A stretch of 64,000 nt of DNA from Prorocentrum cordatum (lineage: Eukaryota > Sar > Dinophyceae > Prorocentrales > Prorocentraceae). The notes under the pieces were generated by a model. That model had not been told where the DNA came from. It searched no databases and saw nothing but the letters and a program-made list of their open reading frames with translations. Position numbers and translations under genes: made by a program. Location of the stretch: positions 338,198 through 402,197 of the forward strand of contig CAUYUJ010014209.1 in the NCBI GenBank assembly GCA_963575745.1, given 5' to 3'. This document shows, piece by piece, positions 23,601 to 35,574 of the stretch (position 1 is the first letter of the stretch; every line of letters begins with the position of its first letter).

Positions 23601-25140
23601 CGCGCAGGCCAGAGACCTGGCGGCGCAGAGGCAGCAAGATTTTTGTTTTTGTTTAGCGCCTCGGCCCGTTCAGTGACACGGGTGGCACTACAGATGAGGA
23701 ACAAAACGCGCCCACGCTACGACAGAGAGCGCACTCAAGGGTGCGCCCCAGAGGCGCGACGCGGCTGACTGGGAGGCCGAGTGCGGGGGCGCGGCTGGGA
23801 GCCAGGGGCGAGACGAACCCCAGAGGCCCCCACCCGAGTGGCCCCTCACTCGCACGCACAGACCAAGGGGACCGCGCTACACCTCTAGGCGCGCAAGACA
23901 CAGAGATGCCACTGAGCACCAGCGAATACCAAGCAAAATCAGTCCGACTCTCTTTCCTCTTCCACCGAGGGTCTGACCAGCGGTTGTTCGCCCTCTTCAC
24001 CGCGCAAAGCTTCTGCCACACCACGAAAGACCGAGACAGACCTGCTGAACCCGGGGCCGAAGAGGCCTCCGCGAAGAAACAAAAAAAACGAACATTCTCC
24101 TCCTCCAAATACAAGCCAACATCACGCTGGCAATCAGGCTCAACCTGGCCCCCAAACGCAACAGCCAGATAACGCGCGACAGGAACATCAATAGGAACGG
24201 GGCTGGGTGGGGGCCCTGAGGGGTGTTGACGGCGTCCCCAGGATCCTCGACAAAAGCGTTACAACACGGAACACGACGAGCGGTGTCAACCGTGCCGCCC
24301 AGCTTTGATCGCAAATAGTAAGGGCGGAGGCCATTGGAGAGCGCTGCCCGCCCAAGCTTGGCCGCCCTCGCGGGCGGGGCGCGACAAGACGGGCCCGACC
24401 CACGGACAAAGGCACCCGACAAATGGCACGAACAACGCGCGCAGAAAAAAAAGACAAGTCTGTCAGAGCAATAGAGCAATAAAGGCGACAGCGTGATGAC
24501 CCAGAGCGCCCTAGCGAGTGGCGTGCAATTTGGAACCCTTCGGGCATAGCCCTGCGGTCTCGCCGCCGAACGCCAACCCCGAAGACAGACAGAGCATCAC
24601 CAAACACCTTGCCAATGTTCCCAAAGGCGACACGTTTCAGCGGAGCCCTTGGGGCCACCCGAGGCGCATGCAGAATATCTTTATGGGCCTTCAAGGGGGC
24701 GGGAAAAAAACAACTGGTTGGCAGCAAGCTTACACGTGGCCTGGACGCACTTTAAAAAGAGGTAAACTTATTCCAAGATTTCTCAATTTTTTGTGCGAGC
24801 GAGGAGGGCCGCTTTGGCCACGTGGTCGACCACATAGTTACCAAGCCTACGGGCATGTTCTTCAACAGAAACGCAATCCTCATTCGAACTCAGGCGAGCC
24901 TTGACCTTGGAGGCTCTCGTCCGCGCACTGGAAATGAATGTGAAAGCGCTTGCGGGGCATGCTGCAAACTCCGGCCACTTGCTGCAAAAATGCAGCCGCC
25001 CCATCCTGTGGCGATTTCGGCCCGAATGGTGGCCTGGTGGAGGGGAGGCAGCTCCTGGAACACTCGGCCGCTGGGAGCGCGATCGCAACATTCGGATACA
25101 ACTGGCTGCGACAGGCCGACCGCGTCCTCTTGGAGCGCGC
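23601..25140. other. GC-rich unassigned sequence
   Basis: About 1.5 kb with overlapping 60-180-codon frames on both strands but no conserved motif. No gene is supported. Confidence 0.35.
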
Positions 25141-25949
25141 CCCCGCCCGCTGGGGCACCTCAGCCGCCCGCCACGCAGTGCCACTGATCAGCGCCCGTGG
25201 CGGCAATCTATACACGACCGCTTCATTCCATTTGCCAAGCTTTTTAAGTAGGAGAAGCAGAAACTGAATAACCCTAAATGTTCGAAGCTCCGCGCGGATT
25301 TCTTCGATTAGCGGTGACCCCGCTCCCTGCCGCGCGGTGCGCACCAGGGGCGGCGCCAAGGAAAGGGGGGGGGCCAGCGCAGACCCGAAAAATCAACGCA
25401 GCGCCGACCTTCGAATCTGCATGGTTGTGCAGGTTGCTCTTGTTTCCGGACGCGCACACCCCACCGCCCTCCTCGTCCTAGTCCACGTCAGGGTATTCTT
25501 CATCGTCCTCGTTTTCGTCCTCGTCCTCGTCCTCGTCCTCTTCTTCCTCATTATCTTCCTTTCCTACTCATCCTACTCCTCCCCCGCATATGTCCGTCTA
25601 GAGAACTCCTCCATGTCGCACCACCAAACGGGTCTGCAGGCTGGCACGGGCGTTTCGCCTGAGAACCCCTCGCCAATTATGATCATGAAATTTGAAATTC
25701 ACAACTGCGTCAAAGACAGAGCCCGCGTCGTTTTCAACATGTGGCTATCGGGTAAGCGCATCGCACACTCGTCTAAAAAAAACGCGCAACAATTTCCAAG
25801 ATGAAGGACGTTTCATGTTTTTCAACACGTGGCTGCTTTCGCCGTAGCGAGGCGCACATATAGATTACCCAACCTTCAGCACTCGATCACAAATATACAA
25901 AGCGGTGCAAATCCTTTATACCCAGCCCTCACCGTCCTTAGCAACAACA

Positions 25950-26230
25950 AAGATTTGTGTCTACATTCCGTATGACCCAACCCGGACCCTCCTACGTGAA
26001 CAAATACTGTTCGGCGCACACTCATAAGACCCAACCAATACCACTCGACGCAAGAAGTTTTATTGGGCATACATCCATCCGACCCAACCCTCACCCTCCT
26101 GCGCAAAGGGTCTTATTTGGCGTGCGCCCATACGACCCAACCTTCATCACCCGATGCAGAAAGGAACGGCGCACATCCATACGACCAAACCCTCAACGTC
26201 CGATTGGAGAAGACAAATGTCGGGCAACTA
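25950..26230 (+). repeat. ~62-bp degenerate tandem repeat
   Basis: Repeated CATCCATACGACCCAACC and related blocks, about four to five units. The corresponding part of unit 2 is 28900-29180. Confidence 0.65.
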
Positions 26231-26255
26231 CATCCGACTCAGCCAGCATCATCCC

Positions 26256-26810
26256 CCCAAGACTGCCCAAGAGGCCCCTGAGACGCCCAAAGAGCGCTCC
26301 AAGACGCCGAAGATGACCCCAAGACGGCCCAAGAGACCTCCAAGTGGCCTTCAAGAGGCCTAACAAGAGGGCCCCGAGAGGCCAAAATCATTAATTTCAC
26401 AATGGTTTTAGAAGAACTTTGGCCTTGTCGCCGTTTCGGCTTTCCGATGCTCCAAGACGCCCCAAGAGGCCCACAAGAGCGCCCCAAGACGAGCCAAGAG
26501 GCTTCCAAAAGGGCCCCAAGAGGGCCCAGGAGGGCCCCGAGACGGCCCAAGAGGCGCCCAAGACGGCCCAAGAGAGCCCCAAGACGGCCCCAAGATGGGC
26601 CCAAGAGGGGGACCACGAACCGAAAACTCGAGCCCTCCGCCCCAAGAGGGCCTCAGGAGGCCCCGAGAGGCCCCCAAGAGGCCCCAAGATGCCGCCAAGA
26701 GGCCCCCAAGAGGCCCCAGGAGACTCCCAGGAGGCCCAAAAGAGGCCCCAAGAGGCCCCAGAAGGCTTCAAAAATGCCTCCCACGCGCCCCCGAACGGTT
26801 TCTCAAAAGA
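26256..26810 (+). repeat. AAGAGGCCCC dispersed satellite, block 1
   Basis: Tandem ~11-bp CCAAGAGGCCC units (often AGACGGCCC), interrupted at 26382-26445 by an A/T-richer spacer (AATCATTAATTTCACAATGG). The same satellite plus spacer occurs at 34.5-34.9 kb and, inverted, at 62.0-62.7 kb. Confidence 0.85.
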
Positions 26811-26891
26811 CCCCAAGATGCCTCCCAAAAAAGCATCTTGACGACGACCCTGTTTGGCCGCAAGAGCAACACAAGATGCCAACGAGAGGTG

Positions 26892-27155
26892 TCCTCCTCC
26901 GCCCCCTCCTCTTCCGCCTCCTCCTCCTCCTCCTCCTCCTCCTCCTCCTCCTCCTCCTCCCCCTTCTCCTCCTCCTCCTCCTCCTCCTCCTCCTCCTCCT
27001 CCTCCTCCTCCTCCTCCTCCTCCTCCTCCTCCATCTTCATCCTCCTCTCCTCCTCCTCCTCCTCCTCCTCCTCCTCCTCCTCCTCCTCCTCCTCCTCCTC
27101 CTCCTCCTCCTCCTCCTCCCCCTCCTCCCCTCCCCATCCCCATCCTCATCATCCT
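26892..27155 (+). repeat. (CTC)n polypyrimidine tract
   Basis: Nearly perfect CTC repeat of about 260 bp, pyrimidines on plus. Confidence 0.97.
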
Positions 27156-27875
27156 CCTCCTCGGCGGCGCCACAATGGCCCCGAACCCACGGCGAAGCAG
27201 CAGCGATCATGCAATATGGGCCGGCGGAGTGAGCGAAGCGATTAAATGAATCGATAGGTTGCGGGCACCTCTCGCCGACTCCGATTTGGGACCCGAGCAC
27301 TCTCCAGTCTGCCTCAGGCGGCCCCAGACGTTCCGAAATATTACCAGGCGCTCCGCGACGCTACAATCCTTCCCCAAGCGCTCCCAGGTTCGCCGTCGCC
27401 ACCAGCAGCAACAGCATCCACATCCTCATCTTCATCGCCCTTGTCGCCGTATGAGGCCGTAGACAGCAAAATAATTCAGATCGCATTGACGCGTGGACCA
27501 CACAAACGGTTTTCAAAGTGGGGCTCTCGCTTAGCTGGCGCCGCATATCATCTTTCCGCATAACCGACGAACAGATAGAGGGCGTGCCGTTGTCTAAAAC
27601 GGGCTGTCGCTGTGCAGACTCGGCTTTCGAATTGTCCTTAGCTGCGCGAGTGGATGGCGAGTCCTTTCCAAGACGTTGGGGGCATTTTTGTTGCTCTTCA
27701 AGGTCCCCGAGAAGCCCGTGCGCGCACAGGAATTCAGAACCGCTGCCGTCTGCAGGAAAACACTCTGCACCAACACTTGCGGCGGCTGGCTAAGCTAAGC
27801 CAGGAAGCGCGCGAAGAGTGGAACACCTGGAGACGCCCAAAACGGCGAGCATGTGCACTCTGACCTAGACAGGTG

Positions 27876-29958
27876 CCCCGCCCGCTGGGGCACCTCAGCC
27901 GCCCGCCACGCAGTGCCACTGATCAGCTCCTGTGGCGGCAATCTATACTCCAGATTTCGAAATAATAAAAGGGAGGGGGTCACAACCCTCCCAGACGAGA
28001 AGTTTTAGACCCCCCAGACTATCCATCAAAGGGGTGCCCTTTTCCCAGACCCCCCCCCGAACCCTCCAAGACAGCTCAAATTAGACCCCCCCCGAACGTG
28101 ACCCCCCCCACTTTGCTATGGAATCCGGAGTACACGATCGCTACATTCCATTTGCCAAGCTGAAATAGGAGAAGAAGAAACTGAATAACATTAAAATTTC
28201 GAAGCTCCGCGCGGATTTCTTCGATTAGCGGTGACCCCACTCCCTGCCGCGCGGTGCGCACCAGGGGCGGCGCCAAGGAAAGGGGAAAAATCGACGCAGC
28301 GCCGACCTTCGAATATGCATGTGTGTGCAGGTTGCTCATTTTTCCCGGACGCGCACGGTCTCTTTTCCCACCCCCCACCGCTCCGCTCGTCCTCGTCCTC
28401 GTCCTAGTCCTCCTTGTCCTCCTCGTCCTCCTCCACGTCCTGGTATTATTCATCGTCCTCGTCTTCGTCATCGTCCTCGTCCTCTTTTTCCTCGTTCCCT
28501 TCCTTTTCCTACTCATCCTACTCCTCCCCCGCTGAATTCCTTCCAGAAAAATCCCCCATGTCGCACCACCAGACGTGTCCGCAGGCTGGCACGGGCGTTT
28601 CGCCTGAGACCCCCTCGCCACTTATGAGCATGAAACCTGAAATTCGCAACTGCGTCAAGGACAGAACCCGTGTCGTTTTCAACATGTGGCTATCGTGTGA
28701 GCGCATCGCACACTGAACTTAAAAACGCGCAACCGTTTCGAAGATGAAGGCCGCTTCATGTGTTTCAACGCGTGGCTGCTTTCGCCGTAGCGCTGCGCAA
28801 ATACGTATTACCCAACCTTCAGCATTCGATCACAAATATACAAATCGGCGCACATCCTTCATACCCAGCCCTCACTGTCCTTCGCAACAACACATATTTG
28901 TGCTTACCTACGGCATGACTCAATCGGGTCCCCCCTACGTGAACAAATACTGTTCGGCGCACGTCCATAGGACCCATCCAATACTACTCGATGCGAACAA
29001 ATCTATTGGGCACACGTCCATGAGACCCAACCGTCACCCTCCTGCGCAAAAGGTTTTATTTGGCGTGCGTCCATACGACCCAGCCTTCATCACCCGATGC
29101 AGAAAAGAACGGCGCACATTCATACGACCAAATCTTCAACGCCCGAGTGGAAAAGACAAATGTCGGGCAAACGCATCCGATCCAGCCATCATCATCCCAT
29201 GTAAAGAAAAACACTCGGCGTGCATATGTTGATCTTCAACATCGGCCCAGCCCTTGGCCCCGAAGAGCCCCTGGCACATGATGCAGAAACGAAAAACAAT
29301 ACATCGATTGCAAATAACAGAAAAATCGTTCGGTATCGGACACCCCTCGCCGACTCCGATTTGGGACCCAAGCGCTCCCCAGGCTGCCTCAGGCGGCCCC
29401 AGACGTTCCGAGATCTACCCAGGCGTTCCGGAACGCTACAATCCTTCCCCAAGCGCTCCCAAGTTCGCCGTCGCCACCAGCAGCAACAGCATCCACATCC
29501 TCATATTCATCGCCCTCGTCGCCGTATGAGGCCGTAGACAGCAAAAAAACAGATCGCATCGACGCGTGGACCACAGAAACGGTTTTCAAAAGGGGGCTCT
29601 CGATTAGATGGCGCCGCATATCATCTTTCCACACAACCCAAGAACAGACAGAAGGCGAGTCGTTGTCAAAACGGGCTGTCGCCCTGGCGCCGTGCAGACT
29701 CGGCTTTCGAATTGTCCTTAGCTGCGCGAGTGGATGGCGAGTCCTTTCCAAGACGTTGGGGGCATTTCTGTTGCTCTTCAAGGTCCCCAAGAAGCCCGTG
29801 CGCGCACAGGAATTCAAAACCGCTGCCGTCTGCAGGAGAACACTCGGCACCAACAGTTGCGGCGTCTGGCTAAGCTAAGCCAGAAAGTGCGCGAAGAGTG
29901 GAACACCTGGGGACACCCAAAACGGCGAGTCGCACATGTGCACTCTGACCTAAACAGG
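27876..29958 (+). repeat. Tandem segmental duplication, unit 2
   Basis: Direct neighbour and close copy of unit 1. It carries the MITE (27948-28130) that unit 1 lacks, and lacks the ~1-kb satellite insert of unit 1. Short frames such as 29734-29970 recur in unit 1 but show point and frame differences and no known motif. Confidence 0.88.
27948..28130. mobile_element. TA-flanked MITE, copy 2 (183 bp), with empty site in window
   Basis: Ends CTCCAGATTTCG... and ...GGAATCCGGAG with TA on both sides (27946-27947, 28131-28132). The paralogous site in unit 1 (25201-25220) reads the same flanks joined by one TA, so the insertion duplicated TA. The interior differs from the other two copies. Confidence 0.9.
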
Positions 29959-31500
29959 AGGCCTGGCTAGAGAATACACTTAAGCGACAAGCAAGAAATC
30001 GCGGGGGGCTCGCGGGCCTCAAAGCAGGGGCTCGCGGGCCTGCGCATTGAGCACCTGCACGAGCTCGACGATGGCCGGCCTTCGCAGCCGCCGTCCCCCT
30101 CGAAGGCGCTCGAGAGGCCGAGACGCGTGGCGGCACCAGATCCACGTCCATGGTCGTCGAACGCAGGGCATCCGCCGAGCCGCCCTCGGGCGTGCCACCA
30201 GCCGCCGCAGCGGCCCTCACGCCAGGGCCCCCAGCGCCAGCCGCATCAACACGAGGATCACCTTCATCTGCACCAGGCGGCGGGGCAGCGGCCGCTCGAG
30301 GAGCACGGGCCACTGCCTCGCCGAGCGCCTCCGCCAGAGCCGCACCCACCAGCGCAGGCCGGCCCCCCCGGCGCTGCAAGGCGCCGAAAGCGCGGAGCAG
30401 CGAATGGGCTGCTCGCGCCTGCGCCCTGCAGGCCCCGGCGCTCGGCCGCCGAGCGCCGCGGCCGAGCTGGCACGCTGGCGGCGAGCCAGGGCGGGGCCGC
30501 CATCCCGCGACGCGAAGGGGGCAAGCCGCGGAGTAAGTGAGGAGGCCCGCGGGGGGGGGAGGCGGCGGCCGAGGGCCGCCCAGCGCGGACTCGCAAGCTT
30601 CCGCGCCAGGCGGCACCCGGAGCCGAGTTGGCGCCACGTTGGAAGCCTTTTTTGTTCCTCTTCAAACACAGAACGGCCCGTGAGCGAATTCGTGCAATTC
30701 TGCGTGTCCCACGCTGGCCGCCGTCATGGGCAAAGGTCGCACAGGCGCCCGCCGCGGTCGCCCTCGCCTCCCGCGCCGCCTGGCCCCTAGACCGCGCCCG
30801 CGCGTTGGGGGCATTGGACAAGGAACCCTTGAATCAGGAATCTGGGGCCTGGAAGCCGGTGAAACTCAACTCGTGGATCGGCAGTGGACATCACCGCCGC
30901 CCTCATCAGATAAGTAATCATTCAGGGTCCGCAGCCTCCTGGGCACGTTGCTTAAGCAACGCCCCCACCGCTTTGGGGTCTCCCCTTGGCCTCGCGCCCA
31001 TGCGAATACAAAGCCATCTTCACTCACTTGACCCTTCCTTGACCTCTACGACCCGGCGCTTCATAGTGCAACAGCTAACACGCATGGAGGGCGGCTCATC
31101 TTTCGAAACGAGGCTCTCGTTTGACATTTCCGCGAAGCATACGTGGTCATGGAGATCCTCTAACGCTCAGACGGATGGATGGCATGTCCTTTTCAAAGTT
31201 AAGCTATCCAAGGGCATCCTTGAAGCGCTCTCGCATGGGACTCTCGCGGAGCAGAAGTCCACGACTTTGACATCCTGCAATGCAGGGCGCTTGTTTCTCA
31301 AAGAGGGGCTACCCTTTGCGTCGTTCAAGTGGATGGAGGATCCTTTACAACGATCGCCCCCGTCTGACTGGCGGACCGACCAGCCGCTCGTGATTCAAGG
31401 AAGGACCCCGCAGTGGAAAGGAAGACTTCTGTGGATTTACGAGGAGGGGACTTGGGACGGGAGGGTGTATTGCAGCATGGGTTGATGCATCTTGAGTTTA
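29959..31500. other. GC-rich unassigned sequence
   Basis: Contains a 285-codon plus frame (30628-31485) and a 255-codon minus frame (30637-29870) of low-complexity Arg/Ala/Pro composition. Neither shows a domain, so I do not call a gene. Confidence 0.35.
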
Positions 31501-31502
31501 CT

Positions 31503-31555
31503 CTGGTCCTCCTCCTCCTCCTCCTCCTTCTCCTCCTCCTCCTCATCGTGATCCT
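31503..31555 (+). repeat. Short CTC tract
   Basis: CTC triplets, pyrimidines on plus. Confidence 0.9.
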
Positions 31556-32050
31556 CATCTGGCCCTCCTGAGGCCCTTAATGGGCCCATTTCGGCTGTCG
31601 CTTCCATGGGAGGTGGCAGCCGTCCAGCAAATGTAAGATTGACTTACGCCTTCGAGGACGACCGAACCGAAACGAACCTCCTCTTGAGCAGGGACCGACC
31701 GTCCCGGTATTCCTATAGGCCTACCACGAAATGTTCTTTGAACCCAAAAAATGCTCGAAGAAGAAAACCATGTCCTTATAACATTAACGACGTGATAAAA
31801 CAAGACAGTCCCAACAAGAAATGTTCTAAGAACATTTTGTGTAACCCACAAAAGGTTCTTAGAACACTGTTTGGCAGGCCTGTAGGCACGCCAGGACGCT
31901 TCGCTACTGCTTGATCCTCGTCCCCCCACCCCCCCGGCCCGCTGCGCCGTGGCCCTCCCTCGGGAACCCAAAGACGGCAAGAGGGGGCAGGCTGGCCACG
32001 AGCACCGCCACGCTGGGCCGCTGCATGGCCCGCCAGAGCGCCTGGGCGGC
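31556..32050. other. Unique spacer, no gene
   Basis: Mixed sequence with two related AAATGTTCT(T/A)(A/T)GAAC blocks near 31730 and 31819. No coding signal. Confidence 0.4.
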
Positions 32051-32054
32051 GCCG

Positions 32055-32230
32055 CGTCCTCCTCCTCGTCCGCCTCCTCGTCCTCCTCCGCCTCCTCTTC
32101 GCCTCCACCTCCGCCTTGACCTCCGCCTCCGCCTCCGCATCCGCCTCCGCCTCCTCCCTCCTCCCTCCTCCCTCCCGCCCTCCCTCCCTCCCTCCCTCTC
32201 TCCCTCGCCTCCTCCTCCTCCTCCTCATCA
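32055..32230 (+). repeat. CCT/CTC polypyrimidine tract
   Basis: CCTCCG/CCTCCC repeats running into the following CAT array. Confidence 0.93.
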
Positions 32231-32267
32231 TCATCATCATCATCCTCATCCTCATCACAACCACCAC

Positions 32268-32311
<44 letters not shown>

Positions 32312-32425
32312 CCATCACCATCACCATCACCACCATCACCACCACCCCCCACCACCACCACCACCACCACCATCATCCTCCTCCTCCTCCTCCTCCTCCT
32401 CCTCCTCATCATCATCATCATCATC

Positions 32426-32468
<43 letters not shown>

Positions 32469-32595
32469 TCATCAGCATCATCAGCATCATCAGCATCATC
32501 ATCATCATCACCATCACCATCATCACCATCATCATCAGCATCATCATCATCACCATCACCATCACCACCACCATCACCATCACCATCACCATGCC

Positions 32596-32626
<31 letters not shown>

Positions 32627-32657
32627 GTCATCATCATCATCACCATCATCATGATCA

Positions 32658-32689
<32 letters not shown>

Positions 32690-33216
32690 CCATCACCATC
32701 ATCATCATCATCATCATCAGCATCATCATCATTAGCATCAGCATCAGCATCATCATCATCAGCATCAGCATCAGCAGCAGCATCAGCATCACAACCACCA
32801 TCATCATCATCATCATCATCACAACCACCATCATCATCATCATCAGCACCAACAGCACAGCACCATCATCATCACCATCACCATCATCATCAGCATCATC
32901 ATCACCATCATCATCAGCACCATCACATCATCATCGTCATCACGACATCATCATCAGCATTACCATCATCATCATCATCATCATCAGCATCATCAGCACC
33001 ATCACCATCACCATCACCATCACCATCACCATCATCATCAGCATCTGCATCATCATCATCATCAGCATCAGCATCATCATCGTCATCATCATCACAACCA
33101 CCATCATCATCAGCACAACCACCATCATCATCATCATCATCACAACCACCATCATCATCATCATCATCATCACCACCACCACCACCATCATCACCACCAC
33201 CACCACCACCATCATC

Positions 33217-33247
<31 letters not shown>

Positions 33248-33400
33248 CCACCACCACCATTGCCACCACCACCACCATCACCACCATCATCATTATCATC
33301 AGCATCATCATCATCAGCATCATCATCATCATCAGCAGCAGCATCATCATCATCAGCAGCAGCAGCATCATCATCATCACCACCACCACCACCACCATAC

Positions 33401-33433
<33 letters not shown>

Positions 33434-33624
33434 GCATCATAATCATCATCATCAACAGCATCATCATCACCACCACCACCATTATCATCATCATCAGCAT
33501 CATCATTAGCATCGTCATCATCAGTTTCCTCATCATCGTCATCATCATCGTCGTCTAATCATCGTCATTATCAGCATCATCATCATCATCGTTAGCAGCA
33601 GCAGCAGCAGCAGCATCATCATCA

Positions 33625-33665
<41 letters not shown>

Positions 33666-33720
33666 GCAGCATCATCAGCATCAGCATCAGCATCATCATC
33701 ATCATCAGCATCAGCATCAG

Positions 33721-33786
<66 letters not shown>

Positions 33787-33787
33787 C
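32231..33787 (+). repeat. (CAT)n array 2, ~1.6 kb
   Basis: CAT triplets with CAC, CAG and CGT variants, same orientation and same CCT-then-CAT order as 17.5-22.7 kb. Confidence 0.97.
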
Positions 33788-33868
33788 ATCATCCGTTTCC
33801 TCCTCCTCCTTGTCCTCCTCCTCCTCCTCTTCCTCCTCCTCGTTTTTCCTCCTCCTCCTCCCACTGCT
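33788..33868 (+). repeat. CTC tract closing the CAT array
   Basis: CTCCTCCT repeat, pyrimidines on plus. Confidence 0.9.
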
Positions 33869-34525
33869 CTCCTCTTCTGGCCTCGGACTGGGTAGCCCGA
33901 GATGTACACAATTCGCCTGGGAAGCGGAGAATACCAACAATAATGCGCTTTCTGGCGGCGCGCACACGGGAAAGAGGGGGTTCTTAGACAGGCTCGGAAG
34001 CCTCCAAAAAGATTGCCAGCCTCGCGCGAGCCCCTTTGTGCGCGTCGCCAAGTCTCGCCAAATGCATGCACCCACGATGACGATGGGCCCACAACACTGT
34101 CTGGGCCCGGGGACTGCGATGACTGTTTTCGGGGCGGCCCCACTCGAATATGCAGTCACGACATCGCTCGTGTAAAAAATGCAGTCGCCAACCCACATAT
34201 CTTCATCCGAACATGCCCATTACGCTACCAAGGAACCCCACATACTTATAAGATGTCTGGCGTGATGACAGCTGACGTGAAATCCCACCAGCCCTTTGGG
34301 CGTGAGTGGTTTAGGGAGCTCTCTCTGTTCTCAACCCCCCTTCTTCCCCTTCGGGGAGGGGTTTACCCATCCCCCTACCCCCTCCCCCTGGACCTGGAGA
34401 GGGGGTTTCGCGGGTGGTTGGAGGGGAATTTTTCGACTCCTGGGAGGGCTAAAAAACGACGACCCTCACGAGGATTCTGGCCCCGACGGGGGGAGGGAGA
34501 TAGGCCCCTCTGCTCTTCTTTGAAG
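33869..34525. other. Unassigned sequence
   Basis: No gene recognised. Contains CCCCCTTCTTCCCCTTCGG near 34337 and a (C/T)CCCC-rich run. Confidence 0.35.
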
Positions 34526-34915
34526 CCAGAATCATTGATTTTACTACGGTTTTGGCCCCATTTTGGCCTCCTGAGGGGGCCGCGCTCATCTTCCTTCATA
34601 GCAAAATCATTGATTTTACGAAGGTTTTGGGCTCATTTTGTCCTTCTCAGGGCGCAGCTCTCATTTGCGCTTCTGAAGAGGTCGCAAGAGGCCCCAAGAT
34701 GGCCCCAAGAGGCTCCCAGGAGGCTCCCAAGAGGCCTCCAAGAGGCCCCCCAGAGGCCCCCAAGCGGCCCCAAGAGGCCTCCAAGAGGCCCCCAAGAGGC
34801 CCCCAAGAGGCCTCAAGAGGCCCCAAGAGGCCCCCAAGAGGCTCCCCAGAGGCCCCCAAGAGGCCCCCAAGAGGCCCCAAGAGGCTCCAAGAGGCCCCCA
34901 AGAGGCCCCACGAGG
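34526..34915 (+). repeat. AAGAGGCCCC dispersed satellite, block 2, with two spacers
   Basis: Two A/T-richer spacers (AATCATTGATTTTAC near 34531 and 34605) precede ~235 bp of CCAAGAGGCCCC units. Confidence 0.85.
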
Positions 34916-35275
34916 AGCCCGAACGACTCACACCAGGACGAGGGGCCCGAACGACTCACACCACGAAGAGCCCGAACGACTCACACCACAAGGAGGGGCC
35001 CGAACGACTCACACCAGGACGAGGCGCCCGAACGACTCACACCACGAGGAGCCCGAACGACTCACACCAGGACGAGGGCCCCGAACGACTCACACCACGA
35101 GGAGCCCGAACGACTCACACCAGGACGAAGGGCCCGAACAACTCACACCACGAGAAGCCCGAACGACTCACGCCAGGACGAAGAGCCCGAACGACTCAAA
35201 CCACGACGAAGAGCCCGAACGACTCACACCAGGAAGAAGGGCCCGAACGACTCACACCAGGACGAGAGGCCCGGA
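34916..35275 (+). repeat. GAACGACTCACACCA minisatellite
   Basis: Thirteen units of CCCGAACGACTCACACCA followed by GGACGAGGGG- or CGAGGAG-like sequence, alternating near 29 and 26 bp. It follows the AAGAGGCCCC satellite without a gap. Confidence 0.93.
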
Positions 35276-35574
35276 GATATGCGGGGGCAGGCGGAAACAC
35301 GCCTGAAAAACACGATTGTCGGCATGCTTCGCAAGAATTGCTGTTTTGAGATGGGCTGGTGGGGATACGCGAAGCGTGAAGAATTTGCGAGAATGATGCA
35401 GGTGGTCGTTGCTTCGCCGATACCGTTGGTGTCGCTGGTCCAGCCTTGGGAGCCCGATTCTCCTGAAGGGGTCCAGCAAGGGCAAAAGCCTGGGCGTTAC
35501 TGGCTAACTACCACTTTGACCCCACCAGCTGGCTGGGCCTTACACGTCGCGCAAAGAGTCGATGCCGCACTCAG
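35276..35574. other. Unique spacer, no gene
   Basis: Mixed sequence between two minisatellites. No motif. Confidence 0.35.

Larger units (their letters stand above)
25141..27873 (+). repeat. Tandem segmental duplication, unit 1
   Basis: Begins CCCCGCCCGCTGGGGCACCT and ends at CACTCTGACCTAGACAGG. Its two halves, 25141-26255 and 27262-27873, match unit 2 (27876-29958) almost throughout. Between them lies ~1 kb of AAGAGGCCC and CTC repeat absent from unit 2. It holds the MITE empty site (TA at 25211-25212). Confidence 0.88.

Noticed and set aside
30628-31485. 285-codon plus frame as a gene
   Set aside because: No domain, biased Arg/Ala/Ser composition in the first half, and overlapping long frames on the other strand.
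31583-31605. Second relict spliced leader (GGCCCATTTCGGCT)
   Set aside because: Only about 10 of 14 bases match and no gene follows.
34916-35275. CRISPR-like array with short repeats
   Set aside because: The sequence between repeats is itself repetitive (CGAGGAG/GGACGAGG), there are no unique spacers and no cas genes, and the window is eukaryotic in character.
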